Positions 24,697-32,096 of a stretch of 32,096 nt of DNA are shown here, one piece after another (the stretch's first letter is position 1; each line of letters begins with the position of its first letter). Source of the DNA: Streptococcus sanguinis. GTDB lineage: Bacteria > Bacillota > Bacilli > Lactobacillales > Streptococcaceae. Where the stretch lies: positions 1 through 32,096 of the forward strand of contig NZ_JAHZPA010000009.1 in NCBI RefSeq assembly GCF_019929225.1, in the 5' to 3' direction. A program made the position numbers and the translations under genes. A model generated the notes under the pieces. It ran no database searches. It saw only the letters and a program-made list of their open reading frames with translations, and was not told the DNA's origin.

Positions 24697-25452
24697 TTAG
24701 TTTTTATTTGATGAGCTCGTATTTGAGCTACTGTTAGAGGAGGACGAGCCTGAGTTGTCTGCTGTTTTAGTGTTGACACGCATAGTCGTTTCAAATGGTG
24801 TCACCACGCTTGGCATGACATTCCCCTGTCCATCAACAGCTTGCAGCGGCGCTGTCCCGCTATAGTTGCCGGTGATAATGACATTGGTCGGGAGAATAGC
24901 TACGACATACTCAATCTTAGACAGGGTCTCCTCGTCACTGGTTACTGTAGCTTCCTTATTTTCCAAGGTTACACCACTGATAGACACATTTTCAGCCACC
25001 TGACTGTCTGTGATGAGGTAGCGGACCTCAACCTTCTTGCTGGCTTTTTTACCAATCTTAACAGAAATCTTCTGTGGAGTGACTGCAGCAGTCAGACCGC
25101 TCGGTAGGTTTTCCACTTTCAGAGGAATCTCTACTGTGCCTTCTGTAGCCTTGGAAAGATCAGCTACAACTCGAAACTTCCGAGTACTTTCCTGCATTTC
25201 ACTGGCTAGATTGACTCGGTTGGAGCCTGTCAAGGCAACGGAAACTTCAGAAGTAAAGCCGCTGATAAAGTAATTTTCGCTGTCATATTTGATGTCAATT
25301 GGCACATTGGAAACCGTATTGGTATAAGTTTCAGATGTGACCTGTCGAACTCCTGTATTGTTTTGATAACTGCTAGAGGTTGCATAAACAAAAAGCACTA
25401 GGGCAAAGAAAAACGAAGAGATGATATAAAGAATTTTTTTACGTTTTTTCAT
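24697..25452 (-). CDS. cdaR: CdaR, YbbR-domain regulator of the diadenylate cyclase
   Basis: A 251-residue membrane-anchored extracytoplasmic protein. The N-terminus is basic (MKKRKKILYI), followed by one membrane helix (about 8-24). Outside are YbbR repeats, seen as NVPIDIKYDSENYFISGF, IPLKVENLPSGLTAAVTPQKISVKIGKK and NVIITGNYSG. A Ser/Asn-rich tail follows (NSGSSSSNSSSNTSSSNKN). It modulates CdaA. The ATG at 25452 overlaps the cdaA stop (ATGA) and has AGGAGG 9 bases upstream. An ATG three codons earlier sits right on that site and is less likely. Confidence 0.94.
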   Translation of the reverse strand: MKKRKKILYIISSFFFALVLFVYATSSSYQNNTGVRQVTSETYTNTVSNVPIDIKYDSENYFISGFTSEVSVALTGSNRVNLASEMQESTRKFRVVADLSKATEGTVEIPLKVENLPSGLTAAVTPQKISVKIGKKASKKVEVRYLITDSQVAENVSISGVTLENKEATVTSDEETLSKIEYVVAILPTNVIITGNYSGTAPLQAVDGQGNVMPSVVTPFETTMRVNTKTADNSGSSSSNSSSNTSSSNKN

Positions 25453-26297
25453 TTCTTCCATCCTCCTATGAAGCGTTTTTTCAAACCTGCTGGCTTGTCC
25501 TGCTCTGATAAGAAGACCTTTCTCAGCTCTATCTCAAACTCATCCAAAGTCAAATCATGCTTGAAAATTCCATTGTGCGTAGTGGAAATACCGCCGGTTT
25601 CTTCGGAAACGACAAAAGTAAACGCATCTGATACTTCAGACAGGCCAATAGCTGCACGGTGCCGGGTTCCAAACTCCTTAGAGATGCCGCTGCTTTCTGT
25701 CAGAGGCAGGTAGGCACAGGAAGCCGCAATTTTATTGTTTTTTATGATGACAGCTCCATCGTGCAATGGCGTATTGGGGATAAAAATGTTGATTAGCAGC
25801 TCTCCGGACACATCTGCATCCAAGGGAATCCCTGTTGCAATGTATTCCTGCAAGGTGCGGGTTCCCTGAATGGCCACCAAAGCCCCGATTTTCCGAGGAC
25901 TCATATAGGCAACAGACTTGACAAAGGCCTGAACCATTTTTTCTTCGTTACTGATAGGCGTCGCAGAAAAAATATCCGTTGCTCGGCCCAGCTTTTCCAA
26001 TCCTGCCCGAATCTCAGGCGAGAAAATCACCACAGCCGCAATAACCCCGTAAGTGATGACCTGATTGATCAGCCAAGAAATGGTGGTCAAGCCGATGATA
26101 TTGGCAAAAAACTGTGCCAAGATAAAGAAGAGCACCCCACGGACCAGAATCATAATCTTCGTACCAGCAATGGCCTTGATTAGATAATATAAAATCCATG
26201 CGACGATAGCGACGTCAATAATATTAATTACAATCCTCCAAGGGTCAGAAAACAAACTGGCCCAATATTGGAGATTGGTTAGTTGTTGAAAATTCAT
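25449..26297 (-). CDS. cdaA: Diadenylate cyclase CdaA (c-di-AMP synthase)
   Basis: A 282-residue membrane enzyme that makes c-di-AMP from two ATP, controlling potassium and osmolyte uptake. Three N-terminal membrane helices lie at about 15-32, 39-58 and 63-85 (IVINIIDVAIVAWILYYLIK; MILVRGVLFFILAQFFANII). The DAC domain follows, with the catalytic LHDGAVIIKNN and GTRHRAAIGLSE. ATG at 26297 follows AGGAAGTC with good spacing and gives MNFQQLTNLQYW, as in relatives. A longer in-frame ATG at 26348 is unlikely. It is first in the cdaA-cdaR-glmM operon, and overlaps cdaR by four bases. Confidence 0.96.
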   Translation of the reverse strand: MNFQQLTNLQYWASLFSDPWRIVINIIDVAIVAWILYYLIKAIAGTKIMILVRGVLFFILAQFFANIIGLTTISWLINQVITYGVIAAVVIFSPEIRAGLEKLGRATDIFSATPISNEEKMVQAFVKSVAYMSPRKIGALVAIQGTRTLQEYIATGIPLDADVSGELLINIFIPNTPLHDGAVIIKNNKIAASCAYLPLTESSGISKEFGTRHRAAIGLSEVSDAFTFVVSEETGGISTTHNGIFKHDLTLDEFEIELRKVFLSEQDKPAGLKKRFIGGWKK

Positions 26298-26378
26298 ACT
26301 TAGACTTCCTACTCCTCTACAAGCAAAGTCAAACAGCTGTAGCAACAAATCGAACTTATTAAATCTAGTAACAGCCTG

Positions 26379-26407
26379 ATTTTATCTTGTAATTAGAGTT
26401 TACTCAA
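26379..26407 (-). promoter_or_regulatory. Promoter of the cdaA operon
   Basis: On the minus strand TTGAGT (26407-26402), a 17-nt spacer and TAAAAT (26384-26379). This gives a leader of about 75 bases before the ATG at 26297. Confidence 0.6.
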
Positions 26408-26511
26408 TTAACTTCTCTCTTTTTATTTTACAGTGGGTCTTAATGCTTAAAGACTTACCAACCCATTATATCACGTTTGTCAATATTTTTCTGTAACCTT
26501 CTTTACTTTTT

Positions 26512-26522
26512 TATGATAAAAT
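26512..26522 (+). promoter_or_regulatory. murT-gatD promoter -10 region, very close to the start codon
   Basis: TATGAT (26512-26517), with TTCTGT 17 bases upstream, or the overlapping TAAAAT (26517-26522). Either would start transcription only about 0-7 bases before the murT ATG at 26530. Confidence 0.55.
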
Positions 26523-26529
26523 ATTTCTT

Positions 26530-27873
26530 ATGAAGATAAATACAGCATTGGGCCTCTTGGCGGGCAAGTCCTCCCACTTTGTTCTCAGCAAAATGGGGCG
26601 TGGATCGACCTTGCCGGGAAAAGTTGCCCTGACATTTGATAAAAACATTTTACAAAATCTAGCGAAGAACTATGAGGTCGTGGTTATTACCGGAACCAAT
26701 GGTAAAACCCTGACTACAGCTCTGACAGTAGGCATTCTCAAGGAAGCCTTTGGAGAAGTGGTGACCAACCCCAGCGGTGCCAATATGATTACCGGGATTA
26801 CCACAACCTTCCTGACTGCTAAAAAAGGCAAATCTGGCAAACATATCGCTGTGCTGGAAATAGATGAAGCCAGCCTATCTCGGATTTGTGATTATATCAA
26901 GCCCAGCCTCTTCGTCTTTACCAATATTTTCCGCGACCAGATGGACCGCTATGGTGAGATCTACACGACCTACCAGATGATTCTGGATGCTGCAGCTAAA
27001 GTGCCTGAAGCGACTGTACTGATGAATGGTGACAGCCCGCTCTTTAACTCGGTCACCCTAAAGAATCCTGTCCGCTACTATGGATTTGACACCGAGAAAG
27101 GTCATGCCCAGCTAGCTCACTACAATACAGAGGGCATCCTCTGCCCCAAGTGCGAGCATATCCTCAAGTACGAGCTCAATACTTATGCTAATCTGGGGGC
27201 TTATATCTGTGAGGACTGCGGCTTCAAGCGCCCTAAGCTTGACTACAGCCTGATCGCTCTCAAAACACTTGAGCATAACCGCTCGGCCTTTACCATTGAT
27301 GGTCAAGACTATCAAATCAATATCGGCGGTCTTTATAATATTTACAATGCTTTAGCTGCTGTGTCAGTAGCTCAGTTCTTTGGTGTCGAGCCGGCTACTA
27401 TCAAGGCTGGCTTTGACAAGAGCCGAGCCGTCTTTGGTCGTCAGGAAACTTTCAAAATCGGTGATAAGGAATGTACCTTAGTCTTGATTAAAAATCCGGT
27501 TGGGGCGACCCAAGCTTTGGATATGATTGGACTTGCACCATTTGACTTTAGCTTGTCTGTCCTACTCAATGCCAACTATGCGGACGGCATTGATACCAGC
27601 TGGATCTGGGATGCTGACTTTGAGAAGATTTTAGAGATGGAGATTCCTCATGTCATTGCAGGCGGTGTGCGCCACTCTGAGATAGCGCGTCGACTGCGGG
27701 TAACGGGCTATCCAGCAGATCAGATTACCGAAGTCAAAGATTTGGAAGCAGTATTTAAGGCCATTGAGCAGCAAGAAACCAAGCATGCCTATATCTTAGC
27801 AACTTATACTGCCATGCTGGAATTCCGCGAGTTGCTGGCAGAACGACAAGTGGTCAGAAAGGAGATGAACTAA
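26530..27873 (+). CDS. murT: MurT, lipid II isoglutaminyl synthase ligase subunit
   Basis: A 447-residue Mur-ligase-like protein. With GatD it amidates D-Glu of lipid II to D-iso-Gln, needed for peptidoglycan cross-linking. The ATP loop is [15 protein letters not shown] near 50-64. The central domain has [19 protein letters not shown] four-cysteine zinc ribbon ([10 protein letters not shown]...ICEDCGFKR) is inserted near 200-229. The C-terminal domain holds [18 protein letters not shown]. Streptococcal relatives have the same length and ends. No ribosome-binding site is visible before the ATG, and the likely -10 lies a few bases upstream, so it may be translated leaderlessly. Its TAA overlaps the gatD ATG. 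Confidence 0.97.
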   Translation: MKINTALGLLAGKSSHFVLSKMGRGSTLPGKVALTFDKNILQNLAKNYEVVVITGTNGKTLTTALTVGILKEAFGEVVTNPSGANMITGITTTFLTAKKGKSGKHIAVLEIDEASLSRICDYIKPSLFVFTNIFRDQMDRYGEIYTTYQMILDAAAKVPEATVLMNGDSPLFNSVTLKNPVRYYGFDTEKGHAQLAHYNTEGILCPKCEHILKYELNTYANLGAYICEDCGFKRPKLDYSLIALKTLEHNRSAFTIDGQDYQINIGGLYNIYNALAAVSVAQFFGVEPATIKAGFDKSRAVFGRQETFKIGDKECTLVLIKNPVGATQALDMIGLAPFDFSLSVLLNANYADGIDTSWIWDADFEKILEMEIPHVIAGGVRHSEIARRLRVTGYPADQITEVKDLEAVFKAIEQQETKHAYILATYTAMLEFRELLAERQVVRKEMN

Positions 27874-28658
27874 TGGTATATAGATCCCTCACTTCTCCTG
27901 AAAACCAGGACTATCGCTACGATGTAAAGATTGCCCACCTCTATGGCAATCTCATGAATACCTACGGCGACAACGGCAATGTTCTCATGCTCAAGTATGT
28001 GGCTGAAAAGCTAGGCGCTAGGGTTGAAGTCGATATCGTTTCTCTAGATGATGACTTTGACAAGGACAGTTACGACATCGTCTTCTTTGGTGGCGGTCAA
28101 GACTATGAGCAAACGATCGTGGCTCGCGACCTGCCAGCTAAAAAAGAAGCTTTGGAAAGCTTTATTAATGAAAATGGCGTTGTACTAGCTATCTGCGGTG
28201 GATTCCAACTCTTAGGCCAATACTATATTGAAGCTTCTGGCCGTCGAATCGAAGGTCTGGGCATCATGGGCCACTATACCCTCAACCAGACCAAAAACCG
28301 CTATATCGGTGACATCAAGATTCATAACGAAGAATTCAATGAGACCTACTACGGCTTTGAAAATCACCAAGGACGGACTTTCCTCTCTGACGACGAAAAA
28401 CCTCTGGGCAAAGTCGTCTATGGAAATGGCAACAACCAAGAGGATGGTTGCGAAGGCGTTCATTATAAAAATGTCTTTGGCTCCTACTTCCATGGTCCCA
28501 TCTTGTCCCGCAATGCGAATCTGGCCTACCGTCTGGTGACCACTGCTCTGAAAAACAAGTATGGCTCAGATATTAAACTAGCTGCTTATGAAAATATCCT
28601 AGCCCAAGAAATCCCAGAAGAATACGGAGATATCAAAAGCAAGGCTGAGTTTGAATAG
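27873..28658 (+). CDS. gatD: GatD, lipid II isoglutaminyl synthase glutaminase subunit
   Basis: A 261-residue class I-like glutamine amidotransferase that supplies ammonia to MurT. The nucleophile is Cys108 in [19 protein letters not shown] segment lies near 73-80. The histidine in YFHGPIL near 209-215 completes the active site. The ATG overlaps the murT TAA (TAATG), so translation is coupled, as expected of a heterodimer. The ribosome-binding site AAAGGAG lies at the end of murT. The lipid II amidation pair is conserved in streptococci and staphylococci. Confidence 0.97.
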   Translation: MVYRSLTSPENQDYRYDVKIAHLYGNLMNTYGDNGNVLMLKYVAEKLGARVEVDIVSLDDDFDKDSYDIVFFGGGQDYEQTIVARDLPAKKEALESFINENGVVLAICGGFQLLGQYYIEASGRRIEGLGIMGHYTLNQTKNRYIGDIKIHNEEFNETYYGFENHQGRTFLSDDEKPLGKVVYGNGNNQEDGCEGVHYKNVFGSYFHGPILSRNANLAYRLVTTALKNKYGSDIKLAAYENILAQEIPEEYGDIKSKAEFE

Positions 28659-28676
28659 ATAAACAGGAGAATCACT

Positions 28677-28934
28677 ATGAAAGAAAAATTGCATTATATT
28701 CTGCTTTTAATTACCGTCCTATTGGTTGCCAGTATTTCCTTGGCAAATATGCAGAGTGTCAATGTTAGTTTTATCCTATTTAGCTTCAAACTTCCCTTAA
28801 TCATATTGATTGTGGTCTCAGTGCTCCTAGGCTCTGTCACGACCTTTCTCATCAGCATGTTGAAAAATTTCTCACTGAAAAAAGAGCTTAAGAAAACTAA
28901 AGAAGCACTTAAAAATTCCCATACAGAAAACTAG
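28677..28934 (+). CDS. LapA (DUF1049) family small membrane protein
   Basis: An 85-residue protein with two membrane helices (about 5-24 and 36-60). The second is followed by a charged coiled tail KNFSLKKELKKTKEALKNSH. The sequence ANMQSVNVSFILFSFKLPLI between the helices is typical of the LapA/DUF1049 family. Enterobacterial LapA helps control lipopolysaccharide synthesis. Streptococci have no lipopolysaccharide, so the function here is unknown. ATG follows CAGGAGAATCACT. It lies 18 bases after gatD and probably is in the same transcript. Confidence 0.87.
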   Translation: MKEKLHYILLLITVLLVASISLANMQSVNVSFILFSFKLPLIILIVVSVLLGSVTTFLISMLKNFSLKKELKKTKEALKNSHTEN

Positions 28935-28959
28935 GTTGGAAATCACTCCAACCTAGTTT
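28928..28959. terminator. Bidirectional terminator between the LapA-like and MFS genes
   Basis: The perfect 13-bp stem AAACTAGGTTGGA/TCCAACCTAGTTT with a six-base loop is followed by TGTTTGTATTTT. It overlaps the last codons of both convergent genes. Confidence 0.9.
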
Positions 28960-30134
28960 GTTTGTATTTTCTTTTGATAAAGGTAAGAAATCAAAGCCAA
29001 TCCCATCACTCCGAAACCAATCAGAAGAAAGGAAAGGGTGTGGACACTCGGCAGAACAGTCATCAGAAAAGTCGCAGGAGGCATGAAAAGAATTGCCAGC
29101 GTGTAGATCGTTGAGAAAACGCGGCCTAGATACTGCTTGTCCACCTTGGTCTGAACCTGGCTGAAGAAATGAATGTTGAACACAGTCATAAAGAGCTCAC
29201 AGATAAGATTACCAGAATAAGAAAAATAGGGATGAACCGGTAGCAAGGCAGAGACACCCATGACTGCGACTCCAACACCGGTCAATAGCAGGGCTACAAG
29301 TAAATTGCCCATACTGGCCTTAACCTTGCTGGCTAGAATGGCTCCGATGATTGAGCCTATAGCACCCAAACTCAGAACAGTTGCATAAGAGCCGGTCTTA
29401 TCGTAGAGCTGATTGGTAAAAGGCAATAGATAATTAAAGGCCGCAAAGAAAAAGTTGACTGCAGAAGCTACCAAAAGCAGAAAGAAAATTTCTTTTTGCT
29501 GACGGATATAAACTAAACCTTCCTTGATATCTCTCAGGATATTTCCAAGATTGATGGGAGACTTCTGCTTGCTTGGCTCATGATTAGGCAGAAAATAAAC
29601 CAAGGCAAAAGCCAGAAAGAAGCTAAGGGCATCCAGCTGAAGAGTCATGCGCAGATTTGCATACTGCATTACGATAAAAGACAAAACTGGAGCTGAGACA
29701 CTGATAACCTGCAAGGCCAATTCCAGATGAGAATTGTAGGTCACAATGTCTTCCTTGTCCACAATTTCAGTGATGTAGGATTTATTAGCTGGCCGAGAAA
29801 AAGCAAAGGCTATAGCCTGAACCACATTAGCAAAAATCAGTGCTCCAATCATGAGCTGGTCATTAGATATAAAAGAAATCAGCAGACAAAGACCAGCACA
29901 AATCAAATCTGTTACCATCAAAACCTTACGCCTGGAAAAGCGGTCCGTAATGGCTCCCCCAAAAGGATTGAATAAGATGGAAGTGACTAGCTCCGATATC
30001 TGGTAAATGCCCAGCACCGTCTGCCCCAGAGCTCCTAAAGAAGCAAGCCAGATGCTGTTTCCATAGTCATAAAGCATGTTTCCAATTTTATTAATAGCAG
30101 CCCGTGTAATCAGCTGTACTGCCTGTCGATTCAT
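28953..30134 (-). CDS. Major facilitator superfamily transporter (DHA3/MefA-like efflux type)
   Basis: A 393-residue membrane transporter with about twelve hydrophobic segments. The N-terminus MNRQAVQLITRAAINKIGNMLYD is followed by NPFGGAITDRFSRRKVLMVTD, the MFS loop 2-3 motif. The pattern and length resemble the MefA/MdfA-like drug or macrolide efflux groups, but the substrate cannot be read. ATG at 30134 is chosen because AAGGAGG lies 7 bases before it; an upstream in-frame ATG at 30152 sits before that site. An Rgg regulator is encoded 78 bases upstream in the same direction, with an inverted repeat between. Control by that Rgg is a reasonable guess. Confidence 0.92.
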   Translation of the reverse strand: MNRQAVQLITRAAINKIGNMLYDYGNSIWLASLGALGQTVLGIYQISELVTSILFNPFGGAITDRFSRRKVLMVTDLICAGLCLLISFISNDQLMIGALIFANVVQAIAFAFSRPANKSYITEIVDKEDIVTYNSHLELALQVISVSAPVLSFIVMQYANLRMTLQLDALSFFLAFALVYFLPNHEPSKQKSPINLGNILRDIKEGLVYIRQQKEIFFLLLVASAVNFFFAAFNYLLPFTNQLYDKTGSYATVLSLGAIGSIIGAILASKVKASMGNLLVALLLTGVGVAVMGVSALLPVHPYFSYSGNLICELFMTVFNIHFFSQVQTKVDKQYLGRVFSTIYTLAILFMPPATFLMTVLPSVHTLSFLLIGFGVMGLALISYLYQKKIQTN

Positions 30135-30162
30135 AAAAATACCTCCTTCCATTTCTGAAACT

Positions 30163-30171
30163 ATTGTATCA
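30163..30171 (-). promoter_or_regulatory. Extended -10 promoter of the MFS gene
   Basis: On the minus strand TGATACAAT (TG-n-TACAAT) lies about 28 bases upstream of the MFS ATG. No good -35 box is seen; an inverted repeat lies 24 bases further upstream. Confidence 0.6.
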
Positions 30172-30194
30172 GGAATGGAGAGAGGTTCTTTGTT

Positions 30195-30212
30195 TTTCCC
30201 ATATTTGGGAAA
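30195..30212. repeat. Inverted repeat between the Rgg gene and the MFS promoter
   Basis: TTTCCCA-TATT-TGGGAAA is a perfect 7-4-7 inverted repeat that starts at the base after the Rgg stop codon. On the minus strand no T-run follows, so it is a weak terminator candidate. Its place just upstream of the MFS -35 region fits an operator. Confidence 0.6.
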
Positions 30213-31076
30213 TCATACTTTTACAAACTTATGGAAATGATCTTGATAATAGTCGACTTGCTCAGGTAGTTCCAGCACTTCAAAGATATGCATGGCTTCC
30301 TGCATTTGCTTGATGCCCTGCTTCTTCTGCTCCTTCTGATAAGCAGCAAACCCCTTGAGATAGAGGAACACATTGCGTTCATAGAGTTTAATGTCCTTGC
30401 CAATGATTTTCTCCACGTAAGCCTCAAAATAACTAGCCTTATCAAAAGAACGACTTTCCAAACAATGCTGGTAACAATTGAGCGCTATAATCAAGACTAG
30501 CCTCTTATGGCGACCGATTTCTTGGTAGTAGTCCTCCCGCTCCATGACTTCCTTGCCCAGACGGTAGACGTAGTCCACATCATAGAAACTATAGAGATTG
30601 CCAAAGAGGATAAGCTCGTACATGGTCCAATCTTCCGCTTGAAAGAGATAATCGGCCACCTTATCTAAATCCTCTTGCCTCATACAAAACTGGCTGTCTC
30701 GCTGACAAATCAAGCCCTGCATCAAAATCCAATTCAGCTCATAGTAAAGAGGCGTGTTACTGGCCTTGGCCTTTTCCAACTGCTCTGCTTGCAAGTCTTG
30801 AAATCCCTTGATGTCATTTGAGTAGTAAAGAGGGATAATCTGACCCATCATGGACACGTGCTCATGCTGCTGGAAATTCCGTGCCTTGTCCATAAAATTT
30901 TCAAGAGTCACATGGATATTATCCAAGAGATCTAAAAATTTCGAGAGAGTCATATCCGACTCACCCAGCTCAAAACGAGACAGCTGAGAAGTCGAGCAAA
31001 CCTGACCAGCTGCTTCCTTCAAAGAATAATGTCCATTTAAACGAAAATCGCGAAAAACTTTGCCTAAATTTTCCAT
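30213..31076 (-). CDS. Rgg/GadR/MutR-family transcriptional regulator
   Basis: A 287-residue cytoplasmic regulator. The N-terminal XRE-type helix-turn-helix covers about 5-60 (LGKVFRDFRLNGHYSLKEAA, then TSQLSRFELGESDMTL). The C-terminal 220 residues form an alpha-helical repeat domain (RYTPR-like, with NWILMQGLICQRDSQF, YELILFGNLYSFYDVDYVYRL, RLVLIIALNCYQHCLESRSF and NVFLYLKGFAAYQKEQKKQG). In this family that part binds short signal peptides. Length is usual. The MFS gene lies directly downstream in the same direction. No convincing signal-peptide gene (SHP type) is seen in the upstream 450 bases. The signal and target genes are unknown. Confidence 0.93.
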   Translation of the reverse strand: MENLGKVFRDFRLNGHYSLKEAAGQVCSTSQLSRFELGESDMTLSKFLDLLDNIHVTLENFMDKARNFQQHEHVSMMGQIIPLYYSNDIKGFQDLQAEQLEKAKASNTPLYYELNWILMQGLICQRDSQFCMRQEDLDKVADYLFQAEDWTMYELILFGNLYSFYDVDYVYRLGKEVMEREDYYQEIGRHKRLVLIIALNCYQHCLESRSFDKASYFEAYVEKIIGKDIKLYERNVFLYLKGFAAYQKEQKKQGIKQMQEAMHIFEVLELPEQVDYYQDHFHKFVKV

Positions 31077-31529
31077 TTGTTTACCACTTCAATTCCTTTA
31101 ATTGCTGTTTCGCTTTCCTAGTCGCTCTTTCAAAACTATCTTCACCGCCCCTTGTTCGGATTTTATTTTCAGACGAGGCTCTTTTCGTCAAAATCTTATC
31201 GACTGAAAATCAGAAAAGGCAGATTCTGCTAAAAGAACTCGTCAGAAAATAGAAAGTTCGGGATTTGCTCTCAGACCAACTGTCAGAAAATCTGACAGAG
31301 TCATTTTGCTCCAAAATAGCTTTTCAGAAAATCTGACGGACTGACTTGTCTTTAAAAGAACTTAGATTGCATGAAGAATATTTTATTTTCCTCTAAAAAA
31401 TCTCAGAACATATGAAAAAGTTCGGGTCTTACTCTCAGGGAAACAATTCTTCATGAAGGATTTATCTTTTTGTCACAGAATCAGAAATTCTACATGTAAT
31501 CCCAGAAATTTCCCGATAGAAATAAACGA
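31077..31529. other. Non-coding stretch with short direct and inverted repeats
   Basis: No credible gene lies here. Direct repeats: AAAGTTCGGG followed by a similar end with CTCTCAG occurs at 31253-31275 and 31418-31439. TCAGAAAATCTGAC occurs at 31283-31296 and 31324-31337. Inverted repeats: TGTCAGA-AAA-TCTGACA at 31281-31297, and the 10-bp pair CATGAAGAAT (31370-31379)/ATTCTTCATG (31446-31455). It includes the promoter of the Rgg gene, not clearly located. It lies between a conserved block and an AT-rich gene, and may be decayed mobile or accessory sequence. Confidence 0.6.
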
Positions 31530-32096
31530 TTAACGATATGAAATCTCGGATCGGGTCACCTCAATTTTCCTATCAATGTGTTTGATATATGGAGCAACAA
31601 AATCAATATCATCGCATTTAGGACCTAGTTTAATTTTTGAATATTTTAGTTCTTTGTCTATATAAGTATATAGCCCAGGAATCACACTATTAGAACTATC
31701 GCTAGTAATAATTTCTTTCTCCTTACCTTCGTAAGATTTGATAATCCTATACTCATTTTCATAGCTATAATCTGTCTCTTTAAATAAATAACGAATATCA
31801 TCTATTAAATTCAATGCTGAAGAAAAATATTTTGTTCTTTTATCGTCGTTATCATACTGTTTAATTTTGTCAAATGCTGATTTTATTGCATCGATTTCCT
31901 CTTTTAATGAATCTGCCTCAACATTATAACAAACTTTATAAATTTCTATTCCATCGTCCATTAAACTTTTAATATAATCTGAATGATAAGTTAAATTAAT
32001 CCCTTTAGCATCATCACCGTATTGTTTCCACATTGGAAGACTATCATCTAGCTTTTGATCTTTTTCAATTTGTGTCATAGAAGCAAAGAAGAACGG
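31530..32096 (-). CDS. DUF2971 family protein, 5' part cut off by the window edge
   Basis: At least 188 residues are visible. The reading frame stays open to base 32096, and the sequence begins PFFFASMTQIEKDQKLDDSL, so the true start lies outside the window. The DUF2971 signature PMWKQYGDDAKGINLTY is near the visible N-terminus, followed by YSYENEYRIIKSYEGKEKE and a C-terminal SKIKLGPKCDDIDFVAPYI. The stop is at 31530-31532. The family function is unknown. The gene is strikingly AT-rich compared with its neighbours, with many TTT/TAT/AAT codons, suggesting recent acquisition. An internal ATG at 32078 is not the real start. Confidence 0.85.
   Translation of the reverse strand, partial: PFFFASMTQIEKDQKLDDSLPMWKQYGDDAKGINLTYHSDYIKSLMDDGIEIYKVCYNVEADSLKEEIDAIKSAFDKIKQYDNDDKRTKYFSSALNLIDDIRYLFKETDYSYENEYRIIKSYEGKEKEIITSDSSNSVIPGLYTYIDKELKYSKIKLGPKCDDIDFVAPYIKHIDRKIEVTRSEISYR

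Noticed and set aside
31371..31454. Tiny frames MKNILFSSKKSQNI (plus) and MKNCFPESKTRTFSYVLRF... (minus) as possible Rgg signal-peptide genes
   Set aside because: No ribosome-binding site before either ATG, and neither has the hydrophobic pattern usual for Rgg-linked short hydrophobic peptides.
31487..31498. ATTCTACATGTA as a fifth BlaI-type operator
   Set aside because: The two central bases are missing between TACA and TGTA, and it is not placed near a promoter of the same design.

Overview
The window looks like a chromosome segment of an oral viridans streptococcus of the sanguinis/gordonii type. The evidence is a serine-rich-repeat adhesin with a sialoglycan-binding region, a streptococcal tmRNA (tag AKNNNSYAVAA), and a housekeeping set (rpoD, dnaG, obgE, cdaA-cdaR-glmM, murT-gatD, rapZ-yvcK-whiA) whose proteins read like close relatives of pneumococcal ones. 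The species call is inference from remembered protein sequences.

Layout. 1-3389 (minus): the N-terminal part of a serine-rich-repeat adhesin that runs off the left edge, ending in a 36-nt repeat array. 3591-5497: tRNA-Ser(GGA), a DUF695/RraB-like protein, tmRNA (ssrA) and a MIP18-family Fe-S protein. 5624-8523: rpoD and dnaG, two bases apart. 8678-9350: mscL (plus) and rpsU (minus). 9498-10924: a DUF4956 membrane protein and a VTC-type polyphosphate polymerase-like protein. 11302-13152: a BlaR1-like M56 metalloprotease and a BlaI/CopY-type repressor. 13266-16208: a DUF1304 membrane protein, a RclA/Har-like flavin disulfide reductase and a YumC-type ferredoxin-NADP reductase. 16242-19451: rapZ-yvcK-whiA and ridA. 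19665-21327: obgE with two small conserved genes. 21445-23121: an LPXTG surface protein. 23250-26297: cdaA-cdaR-glmM (c-di-AMP synthesis and control). 26530-28934: murT-gatD (lipid II amidation) and a LapA-like protein. 28953-31076: an MFS transporter and an Rgg-type regulator. 31077-31529: a repeat-bearing non-coding stretch. 31530-32096: a partial AT-rich DUF2971 gene.

The most interesting result is a probable regulatory circuit at 9498-13220. The promoter of the BlaI-type repressor gene and the promoter of the VTC/DUF4956 operon share one design: a -35 box, a 17-nt spacer and a TAGAAT -10 box overlapped by a CTACAnnTGT-type operator. Two more perfect operators lie between the VTC promoter and its gene. 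The partner M56 protease has no penicillin-binding domain. It carries instead an extracellular PepSY-like domain and an Asp/His tail. This suggests a BlaR/BlaI-like sensor controlling a polyphosphate-polymerase-like operon in response to a signal other than a beta-lactam.

Other points of note are a GspB-like three-domain ligand region with a YTRY sialic-acid motif in the adhesin, exact recent duplications in its repeat array, a nearly leaderless murT promoter, and an inverted repeat between the Rgg gene and its MFS neighbour. Most of the remainder is ordinary conserved streptococcal housekeeping.
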